64,000 nt of DNA. Source: Dactylonectria macrodidyma. Lineage: Eukaryota > Ascomycota > Sordariomycetes > Hypocreales > Nectriaceae. The notes beneath the pieces were generated by a model. That model did no database searches and had not been told where the DNA came from. It was given only the letters and a program-made list of their open reading frames with translations. The stretch's first letter is position 1; each line of letters starts with the position of its first letter. The translations under genes were made by a program, and so were the position numbers. Of the stretch, positions 55,635 through 64,000 are shown in pieces. The stretch covers positions 248,001 through 312,000 of the forward strand of contig JAGMUV010000028.1 of the NCBI GenBank assembly GCA_020744425.1. Direction: 5' to 3'.

Positions 55635-57380
55635 TTATTTAGGAGTCTCGAGGGCTTGTCGTCTGCGCTTATTCGGGGAGGGCGGGGGCGTTCCTTCCGT
55701 AGGTCGTAGGGTCAGGGCCTCGCAAGGCGACGAGAGCCGGGCCCCGGCCTCGGGGGCCGGAGACGACCCGGCTGCGGCTGCGGCTAGCTCCGGGTGGAGC
55801 TGACGGAACAGCCTCTCGCCGATTTCCCGGATCCCTCTCTTTTCCGGCTGGGTTAGTCGCTTCAGAACGCCGTTTTGTCGTCGGGGTCGGGCAGGGCATT
55901 TCCTATCGTCAGAGGCGTGAGGGCCTCGGCAATTGAGGCATTGGGTCTCGTATTCACAAGGCATCCCCTCGTGGGGGGTCCTTCCGCAGTTAACACAACG
56001 GGCAGTGCGGTCGCAGCTATGTCGCGAGTGGTAGTCCCAGCAGAGGTTGCACTGGTTAGGTCGAGCGGTCTTCCGGATCAGTCTTGCTAGCCGACTCGTC
56101 CCAAAGAGACGGAAGGCGTGCTTCGGCTGCTCAAGGAAGGAAATGAGCAATGTCTTCGTCGGTTGACTGGGGTCATCGTGACGGGACGGGCGGCAGCTAA
56201 CGGCCCGCAGGCCTGTCTGAGCCTCCACTTCGTCTTTAAGGGCAGCTTCGTAGTCCACAGTCTTTCCTAGCAGGTCCGTCAAGGACCGAGGGCATTCAGA
56301 GACCACGTAGGTAATCCATTTCGTCGCGAGCTCGACAGCCTCAGCGCCTAGAGCCGGAGCCCAGCGGGCTTCTTCGTTAATGATCTTATTGCGAATGTCG
56401 AGGTTCGCTGGGCGGATAGCCCAGCCGGTCTTGGTCCTGGATGCTTGCGGAATAGCGTCAAGCTTAATGCCTAGCTTATCCGCTAAGTGGGTTCGTATAG
56501 CAAAAGGTTGCTTTTCCCAAGCAGGGGATTTCTCGTGTAGTCGTACGAAGACCCTGGTATCATCATAGGCTATAGCAGGGTTTCCTTGCTGCTGTTGTTC
56601 CTGGGGTTGCCAGGCTTGGCGGGGCTTAAGGGGTCGTCGTTGGGGGTCAAGGCCGTCCCCCTGGGCTCGGGCTGCTTGGAATTCGTCGTGCTGTGCGGCG
56701 AGGCGCACTGGGAGGTTGGCTGTGACTGCAGAAGCGTATGACCGAAGGGGTAACGAAGCTGCTGGCGGTTGTAGCTGAGGTTGCGGTTGCGGTTGGCTAT
56801 CGCCAGTCAGGGCACTTGCCCAATGACTGAGGAAGCTCTGGGTCATCTCTTGGGCAAAGCGGAACATGCGCCCCGTCGGGAACTGCTTCGCTGTCTCGTC
56901 GAAGGCTGCGCAGAAGGTCCGGAAGACCTTCATTTTTTCGTCTAGAATAGCCTGGCTTTCGGCTGCGACTCCGGCTGCAGCTGCAGAGAGGTTAATGGCG
57001 ATAGCGGGCTCCGAGGCCTTGCGATATTCAAAGACATCGCTGCTGGGGGGGCTTTGAGGGCCGGGCTGTAGGCTGATCTGGGGGGCAGGCTGAGGGCTAG
57101 GTTGAGCTGGAAGGTCTGCGAGAAGGTCTGCGAGAGGGTCTTCTAGGAAGGCTGCTGGTTCGAAGGTATCCTGCATGCTGATTTCGACGTGCGTCTCTTC
57201 TCCCAAGAGAACCGGACCTGGCGCGGGCGTTGGAGTGCTGATGGCCTCTCCTTGGATCGGACCCTCGGAGATGTCATATTCGCTACCCTGGATGAGCGTG
57301 GCCCTCGCAATCTGAGGGAGGTGCAGAGGGGTTCGAAGCCCCAGATCAAAGGGGATGGGGGCGATTGGCACAGAGGCCAT
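55635..57380 (-). CDS. LINE ORF1 (gag-like, zinc knuckles)
   Basis: A single 581-codon frame from ATG 57380 to TAA. The N-terminal half is Pro/Gln-rich (QPSPQPAPQISLQPG). The middle (FVRLHEKSPAWEKQPFAIRT, KTGWAIRPANLDIRNKI) resembles the RNA-binding part of Tad1-type ORF1 proteins. Near the C-terminus lie three cysteine knuckles: CNLCWDYHSRHSC, CVNCGRTPHEGMPC and CLNCRGPHASDDRKC. It would bind element RNA and form the retrotransposition particle. No stops. ORF2 begins shortly after the TAA in a different frame. Confidence 0.9.
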   Translation of the reverse strand: MASVPIAPIPFDLGLRTPLHLPQIARATLIQGSEYDISEGPIQGEAISTPTPAPGPVLLGEETHVEISMQDTFEPAAFLEDPLADLLADLPAQPSPQPAPQISLQPGPQSPPSSDVFEYRKASEPAIAINLSAAAAGVAAESQAILDEKMKVFRTFCAAFDETAKQFPTGRMFRFAQEMTQSFLSHWASALTGDSQPQPQPQLQPPAASLPLRSYASAVTANLPVRLAAQHDEFQAARAQGDGLDPQRRPLKPRQAWQPQEQQQQGNPAIAYDDTRVFVRLHEKSPAWEKQPFAIRTHLADKLGIKLDAIPQASRTKTGWAIRPANLDIRNKIINEEARWAPALGAEAVELATKWITYVVSECPRSLTDLLGKTVDYEAALKDEVEAQTGLRAVSCRPSRHDDPSQPTKTLLISFLEQPKHAFRLFGTSRLARLIRKTARPNQCNLCWDYHSRHSCDRTARCVNCGRTPHEGMPCEYETQCLNCRGPHASDDRKCPARPRRQNGVLKRLTQPEKRGIREIGERLFRQLHPELAAAAAGSSPAPEAGARLSSPCEALTLRPTEGTPPPSPNKRRRQALETPK

Positions 57381-57481
57381 CGCAAAGGTTGGTGGATCGG
57401 GTGGGTGTTAACAGATTGGGTGTGTGGGCGGCCAAATCCTTAACATTAGCAGCTAAGGAAGTTAGATGTAGGAGGGAAGTT

Positions 57482-57496
57482 GGACGTACGCTCGCT
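57482..57496. repeat. LINE target site duplication, right copy
   Basis: GGACGTACGCTCGCT, identical to 51233-51247; it codes SERTS of the chitinase on the minus strand. Confidence 0.95.
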
Positions 57497-58010
57497 CTGG
57501 CTGCATTCAGGTGATAAAACAGTGGCATCTCCGCAAAAGTCGGACGTGGTACCGCAGAAGCCAAAGTCACTGCAGCAGACGCTGAGGGGGCAATTCGTTG
57601 CGTTGGACCACTCGATGCCCCAGCCAGGATCACACTCGCTCTTGTAGTCACAAGTTGAAAAGCATCCATCGCCACAAAAGTCAGGGCCAAGACCACACAC
57701 TCCAGCACCTGTGTCGTCCCTAGAGATCCGTATAAGCGTGTGTTCATAGCAGATTGGGGAGTACTTACAAAGCACCGCAACAGCCTATCTTGCAGTCTTT
57801 GGTCTTGCTGCACACGTATTCATCCTCCTCAGCGTCGTCTGCTTCCGTGACGAGAGCTGATACTGTAGTATCAGACTCGCTCGCCACTGCCGCCTCCAGA
57901 AGCCGGGCCTCGGACTGGCCAGCAAACGAAGTGAGATTGAGGGCATGCGTGATTGAGGCCAAACCTAAGCCTACGGATAGAATCCGGCGTGGCCAAAAAG
58001 GAGGCGCCAT
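57482..58010 (-). pseudogene. GH18 chitinase, N-terminal half with hevein-type chitin-binding domains
   Basis: Exon 1 58010-57769, intron 57721-57768 (GTAAGT..CTAG), exon 2 57720-57482 running into the LINE. MAPPFWPRRILSVGLGLASI is a signal peptide. Two cysteine-rich chitin-binding type 1 modules follow: one from VCSKTKDCKIGCCG to CGLGPDFCGDGC, the other NCPLSVCCSDFGFCGTTSDF. The reading ends ECSQSERTS, which continues in frame at 51247 as SERTSDARTIGYYEG; the two halves were one gene before insertion. Upstream context: divergent from the SGNH hydrolase gene across 712 bp. A truncated secreted chitin-binding protein could still be made from this half. Confidence 0.87.
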
Positions 58011-58722
58011 TTCGAATGTGTGAGATTGTAATCCAATTGATGCTGAGAGCAGAGCAGAGCAGAGCAGAAAGCGAACGCAAACGTTGGAAGTAAGGGGGAT
58101 GAAACTGCACTCATTCTTTTCCACGTACAAGTTACAACAGACACCGACATCTTCCCGAACGCGAACAAGCATCATCCCGTCCATGTGTAGGGGTCCCCCT
58201 TGCCCCTGTCAAAGTCTCTCGTACTGGTACATGTGCAAATACAAAGCATGGCATGAGCCCGTGGACCAGCCCTGTGTTCTGTAACATCCCTGTCAAGCTG
58301 CCTGCCCATCGATTACGCGGCACTGGAGCTAGTGAACTAACTAGCAACCAACAACGTTGTTTCCAGCCTGGATAGTGCCAACAACGGTTTGGCAACGGAA
58401 ATGAGCCGACCAACAAACAACCCATGTGCGTGATATATCGACTTTGCGGAATCACTCTATAGAGTTCCATCCCTAGTCACAACATCCTATTGCATTCGGT
58501 TCGCCAAACGCGGAACAGTGCCGAGGCTGCCATGCTGGGTATTGTTGGTTTAGGTATGAGACCATATCCCGGAATCCTAGTAGATGAGCCCAGTTCTTCA
58601 TCTCCCCGGTCAGCTTTCCATACTCGGCTATCCATTGCAGTATTGTTCCTAGGATATCTGAGGCTTGCATCCTTACGCTTTTGCTCTCTTCGAGAGCCCA
58701 CCATCTTTTCCCCCTCGTCAAC
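58011..58722. promoter_or_regulatory. Shared divergent promoter of the chitinase and SGNH hydrolase genes
   Basis: 712 bp between two divergent start codons of secreted-protein genes. A short AGAGC run (AGCAGAGCAGAGCAGAGCAG) at about 58048-58068 lies close upstream of the chitinase ATG. No further gene. Confidence 0.5.
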
Positions 58723-60796
58723 ATGTCTTTGTCAATTCTTGTGGGCGTGCTGGCTCTATCCAGTTTCGCCCACGCCTATGTCCCACGTCCAAGAACCGCT
58801 GGATCATCCTCTTTTAACGGTGATTCTCCTAGCCTCGCAAAACGAGCCGACGATCCGTCCGACTTTACCTGGGTCAAGCGATGGGCTGCCATAGGTGACA
58901 GTTACACTGCTGGCATTGGCGCCGGAGCTCCCTTGGGTCGTGCATTGTACGAGGAGCTCTCAATTACGCTCCCTAACGGTACCATCAGCGGCCATGGAGA
59001 CTGGTACTGTGCTCGTTATGACAGAGCGTACCCCATGGTCATTGATCGCACGTTTGGCTCACATGTCGACGACTTTCAGTATATCGCATGCAGTGGCGAT
59101 CGGACTGGGCAAATATACCAGCAAGCACAACAACTCAAAGGGGAGCTGGACTTTGTAACATTGACAGCAGGTGGCAACGATCTTTGTCTCGTGAGTCTGA
59201 ATCGCAGTTGCGATGTACTGAACAAAACACAAATGCTAACTGTCCATGTAGGCCGGAATCATTCAGAGCTGCATCATGCTGCCATACTGGTCGACCTCTG
59301 CGTGCGAGACAGTTCTTGCGCAAGCTGAAGAGAATGTTGAGAATATTCTCAAGGACAATGTCAAACAAGTCCTCACGGAGCTCAACGACAAGATGAATGA
59401 CGCTGGCATCGTTGTCCTTAACGGATATGCGCAATTCTTCGACACAACGACGGATGATTGCGAAGACGAGGCTTGGGATGCCTTTTCATTCCTACCCCTT
59501 CTCTACTTGGCCAAGGAGAAGCTCACCGTCGCCCGTCGCAAGCGCTTCAACGAATTGGTCATCAGCATCAACAACGCCTTGAGCGAGGCTGCCGCTGAAA
59601 TCGCTGAAGACGAAGACATCAAGTACACGATTGGCTTTGCCGACTGGGACCCCTGGGTCTACGAGGCGACTGACGGCCAGATGTGTTCGCCTTCCAGCAA
59701 TGGAGAGTACCCTGATGAGAACCAACCCGACATGCAGTTCTTCAAGCCCAACACGCTCGCCTGGGACGATATTGGTACCGAGCTGCGTAAGCGTGAGCTG
59801 AGCGAGAAGGAGAAGCGGCACCTGGCACACTTTGAAGCTCATGTCGAATCGCGAAGAAGGGTCGTGGATGCAACTATTTACGACTCGGCCCTGTTCAAAT
59901 CTGCAGATCCTCGAGCTATAGTTCGGCACGTTCTGAATCGCCGTGACCCAGAACCTCCCGGCTGCCCTGGCGACGAGAAATGGGATAAGACACTTGGGCT
60001 CGGTCTACCTAACGCCATCGGTCGCAACTTTCATCCCAACGAGAATGGCCATGTAACCATTGCCTCGTTTGCCATAGCCGAGGCCATGGACCTCCGGGCT
60101 GTGGTCCTGGGAGTCGATTCGCCGTCGTGCGAAGAAAAGGACGAATTCACATGCTGGTCCAGCGAAGACTCCAAGGGATATGCCCATGCGGACCGGCTGG
60201 ACAATCATTACAAGGAGTTTTGCAAGGGAGTCGAGCAGCCCGAGCACACTCTTGGCTGGAAATCCTCCAAGTCGTATGATGTGGGCACGCCTGATGAACA
60301 TTCTTTCCTTGTCCAACTCAGTGATGATGTTGGCGACTTCAACGAGGATGAGTGCTTGTCGTCGATGAAGGCACTCATCCACAACTGCGACACAACACGG
60401 GAGATGAACTGGAAGTCTGGTGGCAAGTACGTACGCGGCGATTATACCTACGAGGTCAACATCAAGCGGGACAACCGCCCGTGGCCTCCACCTTCAGAGC
60501 CCGTGGGCAGATGCGAGGGCTGGTACAAGGTCCTCTTTGGCTCGTACGAGATCGAGGGGGGAGGCTTCTCGACTTGGGACCATGGCCAGAAGACCATGAT
60601 TCCCAGCATGAACGGCTGCTACGGTCTGGGAACGACGGGGTGGAAGTTTGAGTACTACGACGAGCCGACAAGCGAGGGTTACGAGTGGAAGGCGACGTTC
60701 CATACCCCCATCTGGGTTCGAGCGAGATGTTTCAAGAACAACAAGGTAGTTAAGGGTGCTGGGGGATGGACGGATGGTTGCAAGGGCAATGACTAA
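58723..60796 (+). CDS. Secreted SGNH/GDSL-type hydrolase with Cys-rich C-terminus
   Basis: Exons 58723-59190 and 59252-60796 (61-nt intron, GTGAGT..GTAG) give 670 residues. MSLSILVGVLALSSFAHAYV is a signal peptide, with a KR site at about 43 before the mature domain. SGNH blocks: I AAIGDSYTAGIGAG (Ser nucleophile), III TLTAGGNDLCL (Asn), V FHPNENGHVTIASF (His). The region after about 470 holds paired cysteines and a conserved-looking tail (CEGWYKVLFGSYEIEGGGFS, CYGLGTTGWKFEYYDE) that I cannot assign to a family. It would hydrolyse an ester (lipid or acetyl-polysaccharide) outside the cell. It shares a promoter region with the chitinase, so co-expression is plausible. Confidence 0.88.
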
Positions 60797-61887
60797 ATAG
60801 TTTCTGTATGCTATTGTATTCCAAGCCGCATTTAATGTCTGGCCATGTCAAATCCCCCATGGCCGCTCATCGACTCATAGCTCGTCCTGATTAAAGCCAT
60901 GCACTGTCCGTCTTCATGCCTATTCTCTCCTCGTGTCCTTTCTGTTAGTCGGATCCAGCCTGAGAGATGCGGTTCGTCACCTAGGGCATTGAGCGTTTTT
61001 TATCGTTGAGAGATTGTCTTGGAGATTAGCCGGTTGATTGGATCCTTGCTGCAAGATGCGCTCTAATACCAGCGTTGGTGTCTTGAGTATGAAGTGTCAT
61101 AACGAGGGATGTGACATTACAGTAGCGGTCTCTTTTCGTATCTATGTAACGTCGTTGGTAGGAGGGAAGGGCAGGGACAGTGAATTGGTCTACCTATGAT
61201 GTGAAGCCTTTTATAAGGAACAGCCTGCCTGCGTAATTCTTCTCACATACGTAGGTATAAATCATTATTGCCAGAATCCCCATAGACCACCGAAATACGG
61301 CCCAGTTAACCACACCATGTCCCCGTGTATTCTTCGGTATGTGGCAGAGGAGAGGGTTTGGACGAGAGCCTTGTGTGCCGCGGCCGTGTCTTGATCAGAG
61401 CCCATGCAATGAAAGTCACCCTTGCAAATGTGGTGAAGGGACAGTTGGCGACCACAACCCGAGAAAGAGAGATAGAGATAGAGAGACCCTTGTGCAAGTT
61501 TGGAGGGGGAAGAATAGAATAGAAATGCGGTCACCTGGCGAGAGGCGTCGTCGCCATTGAGGGATGCTTGACTCCCTCGCAAATCACTTCCCATTGCTAA
61601 GTCATCTGAAACTAATTTCTTATTCCATTGCCTCTTAGTAAGTAAAGGCGATCCTGCGCTATATATAGATCATCTAACCTGCGCACTTTATTATTACTTC
61701 GCATATTTGCTAATATCTTGATCTTAAAATCTCATTAAGTATCTTATTAGCTACTAGCCTCGTCATCGCTATATATACTAAATCACATTAGCTTAATCTT
61801 CTTTTACCTCTTCTAAACTAGTATATGCTCTGTAAGTAGTTCTTTAGCTTTATTATACTTTGTAGATCTTAGTTTAATATAAATATA
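60797..61887. other. 3' flank, then AT-rich decayed DNA
   Basis: 60797-61600 has normal composition and no recognisable gene. From about 61600 the base composition turns AT-rich with many TpA, as in RIP-damaged repeats; no coding is readable. Confidence 0.5.
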
Positions 61888-61931
61888 ACGTATATAATAA
61901 GCTTGCGTGATAAACAAGTAAGCGTGACATT
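61888..61931. mobile_element. Solo Fot-like terminal repeat (E5 relic)
   Basis: After a TA (61886-61887) the sequence ACGTATATAAT is followed by two 17-nt units, AAGCTTGCGTGATAAAC and AAGTAAGCGTGACATTC. Layout and spacing match the ends of E1-E4, but the word is near GCGTGAC. The body of the element is not recognisable downstream, so it has either decayed or been deleted. Confidence 0.6.
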
Positions 61932-62056
61932 CTGATTTCCACCTTAAACTGCAGTTTTAAAATAATTCTTAAAAATTTAAATTAAGCCTAAAATAGCTAA
62001 AACTTTAACTTTGACTTATTTATAATATATATTATTTTTATGAATTTTTTACATTA

Positions 62057-63812
62057 ACGTATATAATAAGCGAGTCAGAAATACAAGCGAGTTAGAAAAA
62101 ATCCCTCAACTCTCCTTCTTTTTATTCAATCAATCATTTCTCAACCACTAAATATATCACAGTCAAGCAAAGAGGCAAATATCATCCTTGCCCTTCAGGC
62201 TCTTCAAAATGATCCAAAATTACGCGTCTACCCTACTGCAATATTATATAAAGTCCCGCCTAGTACCCTCTATGACCGACATCATGGCAAACCTTCTCGA
62301 GGCGATATTATCCCTACTTCGCGTCGACTAACCGACCTCGAGGAACAGATCATTGTTCAATTCATTCTCGACCTGGACTCGTGAGGATTCTCCCTGCGAC
62401 TGCGTGGTATTGAAGAAATGGCTAACCGACTGCTCGCCGACCGCGACGCGTTACCTGTCGGTAAGCGCTGGGCTTCTAACTTCGTTAAGTAATACTAAGA
62501 GCTTAAGACGCGTTTTTTTTTTATAAATACGACTATTAAAGAGCTAAATGCAAAGATCTAATTATTATTCATAAGTGGTTTAGGCTTGTGGAGAATATAA
62601 TCGCGAAATATAGTATTAACTTAGCTAATATCTATAACTTTAATAAGATTGGCTTTATGATAGGTATAATCGTAAGTGGAATGGTCGTTATAGGCGCAGA
62701 TAGATGTAGAAACCTGAAATCAGTCTAGCCTGGAAACTGGGAATGGGTTATAGTCATTTAGGCGATTAATGCGGAAGGCTGGGCGATCCAGCCGTTCATC
62801 GTAGTTACAGGCTAATATTACCTTACTAGCTGGTACTAGGAAAGCAACCTCCCGGGCGATTAGGCTATTGCAATAACTACAAATGGCTAGACTAATAATG
62901 AGATAGGTCTTCAGTGGCTTAAGCACTTTAACTAGTATACGAAGAATCGATTGACCGGTCACTATCGTCTTCTGATCCTTGACGGGCACGAAAGTCACTA
63001 CTCAGTTAACTTTAAGAAATATTATGAATAAAACGATATTATTACGCTTTATATGCTGCTTTATTCGTCTTATTTACTTTAGCCTCTTGATGTTAGGTGC
63101 TTTAGGCCGCTTAAAAAAGCCTATGGTTAAGAAATTGAGCAGTTAATTAAATGCTCTATAACTTATGTTTTAAAGACTGAGTTCTTCCTAGCCTTTTATG
63201 CTGCCCACTAAGCCGCCATAATAGCGAGCAATATTAAAGGGGGTTTTCGAAGGGCTGGACTTGCTCCTTTAGACCCAGAAAATGTCATATTAAAGCTTGA
63301 TGTACAGCTACGGACTCTAACACCGGCTGCAGAGGAGGTCAGCCTCCCTGACCCTTAGGTCTCGAAGACCCTAAAGACAGTGCTTGAGGCCAGTTCGCAG
63401 TCTGAATACCTTAAAAGACGAGTGAGAAGGCATTAGAGCAGCTCTCTAGTATCTATCCTTGAGGCGCTTGAGTCATTTTCTAAAGAAATAAAGGCAATAA
63501 TGCATTAAATGGCATTATTAAAGTCTGAGAACCAGATCCTTCGACAGGCAAATAAGACTCTTAGCAAGCGGCGCAGAGCAAAAAGAACCCGCTTACAGAA
63601 TAGAGGGAAGATGACTGTAGAGAAGGGAAGCGAAGCAATTGATCAAATAGATGTTAATACGCAGGTACACGCTGAATCGTCGAAAAGTGGTGGCTAAGGA
63701 GGGTTGGCGCGACTGAAGGAAAGGCGCTGTAGAACTTGTAGAAAGACTGGTCATAATGCAAGGACCTGTCAGGTTGTTATTAAGATATCTGAGGAAGAGT
63801 ATAGCGATTAGT
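62057..63812 (+). mobile_element. Fot-like element E4, right end missing, RIP-damaged
   Basis: The left TIR starts after TA (62055-62056): ACGTATATAAT then AAGCGAGTCAGAAATAC and AAGCGAGTTAGAAAAAA (word GTCAGAA, one C-to-T in the second unit). Similarity to E1 runs to the transposase stop at 63811 and ends at once; about 105 bp and the right TIR are absent. Confidence 0.9.
62154..63811 (+). pseudogene. Fot-like transposase of E4, heavily mutated
   Basis: The start reads ATA (62154). The first 60 codons are nearly clean: SQSSKEANIILALQALQND, recognition helix VPPSTLYDRHHGK, DIIPTSRRLTDLEEQIIVQF. Beyond, dozens of stops and C-to-T or G-to-A changes cover the DDE domain; the C-terminal part (MALLKSENQILRQANKTLSK) is again legible. 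The N-terminal HTH thus survived better than the catalytic part. Confidence 0.88.
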
Positions 63813-64000
63813 TTTGTTAGATTGGATCATGTACAAAGCACCTGATCGGGCGGTCACGTGGTGACCTCCAGGGTTGAGACTGCCTATTGGTGCAGATACC
63901 TCAGGCCCCCACTTTTAGTGGTAATTGGAACACATACGCAGTTACGGCCAGGAGACCTCCCAGATACACACAGACAATACACACACAATCAAGTCATCCA
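63813..64000. other. Unassigned right edge
   Basis: Begins abruptly after E4. Contains GGTCAC-GTG-GTGACC at about 63855 and a CA-rich end. It may be the start of another element or gene cut by the window edge. Confidence 0.35.

Larger units (their letters stand above)
51248..57481 (-). mobile_element. Tad1-type LINE retrotransposon, about 6.2 kb
   Basis: The element reads on the minus strand: 5' end at 57481, 3' end at 51248 with a tail of eight AAC units (GTT on plus, 51248-51271). Both ends are flanked by the 15-bp duplication GGACGTACGCTCGCT. ORF1 (57380-55635) and ORF2 (endonuclease, reverse transcriptase, RNase H) are close to full length. Few mutations and an exact target duplication show a recent insertion, into an exon of the GH18 chitinase. 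Confidence 0.95.

Overview
The window is nuclear DNA of a filamentous ascomycete (Pezizomycotina, most likely Sordariomycetes; the species cannot be read from the sequence). Evidence: genes cut by 48-113 nt introns with fungal splice signals, a Zn2Cys6 regulator, fungal NACHT-ankyrin and NB-ARC-TPR receptors, LysM and GH18 secreted proteins, Fot1/pogo transposons and a Tad1-type LINE. Many old copies carry C-to-T changes at CpA (and G-to-A on the other strand) that turn CAA/CAG/TGG into stops, as repeat-induced point mutation (RIP) does.

Layout. 1-7.9 kb: broken Helitron pieces, one intact Dal5-type MFS transporter (2257-3833) and a decayed DUF3505-like gene. 7.9-11.7 kb: three truncated genes fused head to tail on the minus strand (RecQ-like helicase, dynamin, copper nitrite reductase). 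11.6-18.4 kb: a pogo element (11648-15688) with a Fot-like element (12740-14599) nested inside its transposase gene, then a RIP-damaged NB-ARC-TPR receptor hit by a second Fot-like element. 18.8-23.0 kb: an intact NACHT-ankyrin receptor with about 18 near-identical repeats. 23.8-27.0 kb: a seven-exon gene for a fusion protein (fungal STAND-type N-terminal region, Cdc24-like CH region, RhoGEF/DH, PH, Ras-like GTPase). 28.7-30.6 kb: a third Fot-like copy.

30.6-39.4 kb: sugar transporter, broken phytanoyl-CoA dioxygenase, Zn2Cys6 regulator and secreted GH5 glycosidase, a plausible catabolic neighbourhood. 40-45 kb: two lineage-type hypothetical genes and a DUF7730-like gene. 45-61 kb: a block of secreted, chitin-related genes (six-LysM protein, astacin-like metalloprotease, hevein-domain GH18 chitinase, SGNH hydrolase). 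The chitinase is split by a 6.2-kb LINE flanked by a perfect 15-bp target duplication. 61.6-64 kb: AT-rich RIP-damaged DNA with a solo inverted-repeat relic and a fourth Fot-like copy that has lost its right end.

The two observations I find most worth following are the Cdc24-Ras fusion gene, and the Fot-like family in which a 7-bp word, doubled inside each terminal repeat, differs between copies together with the recognition helix of the transposase while the rest of the protein stays almost the same.
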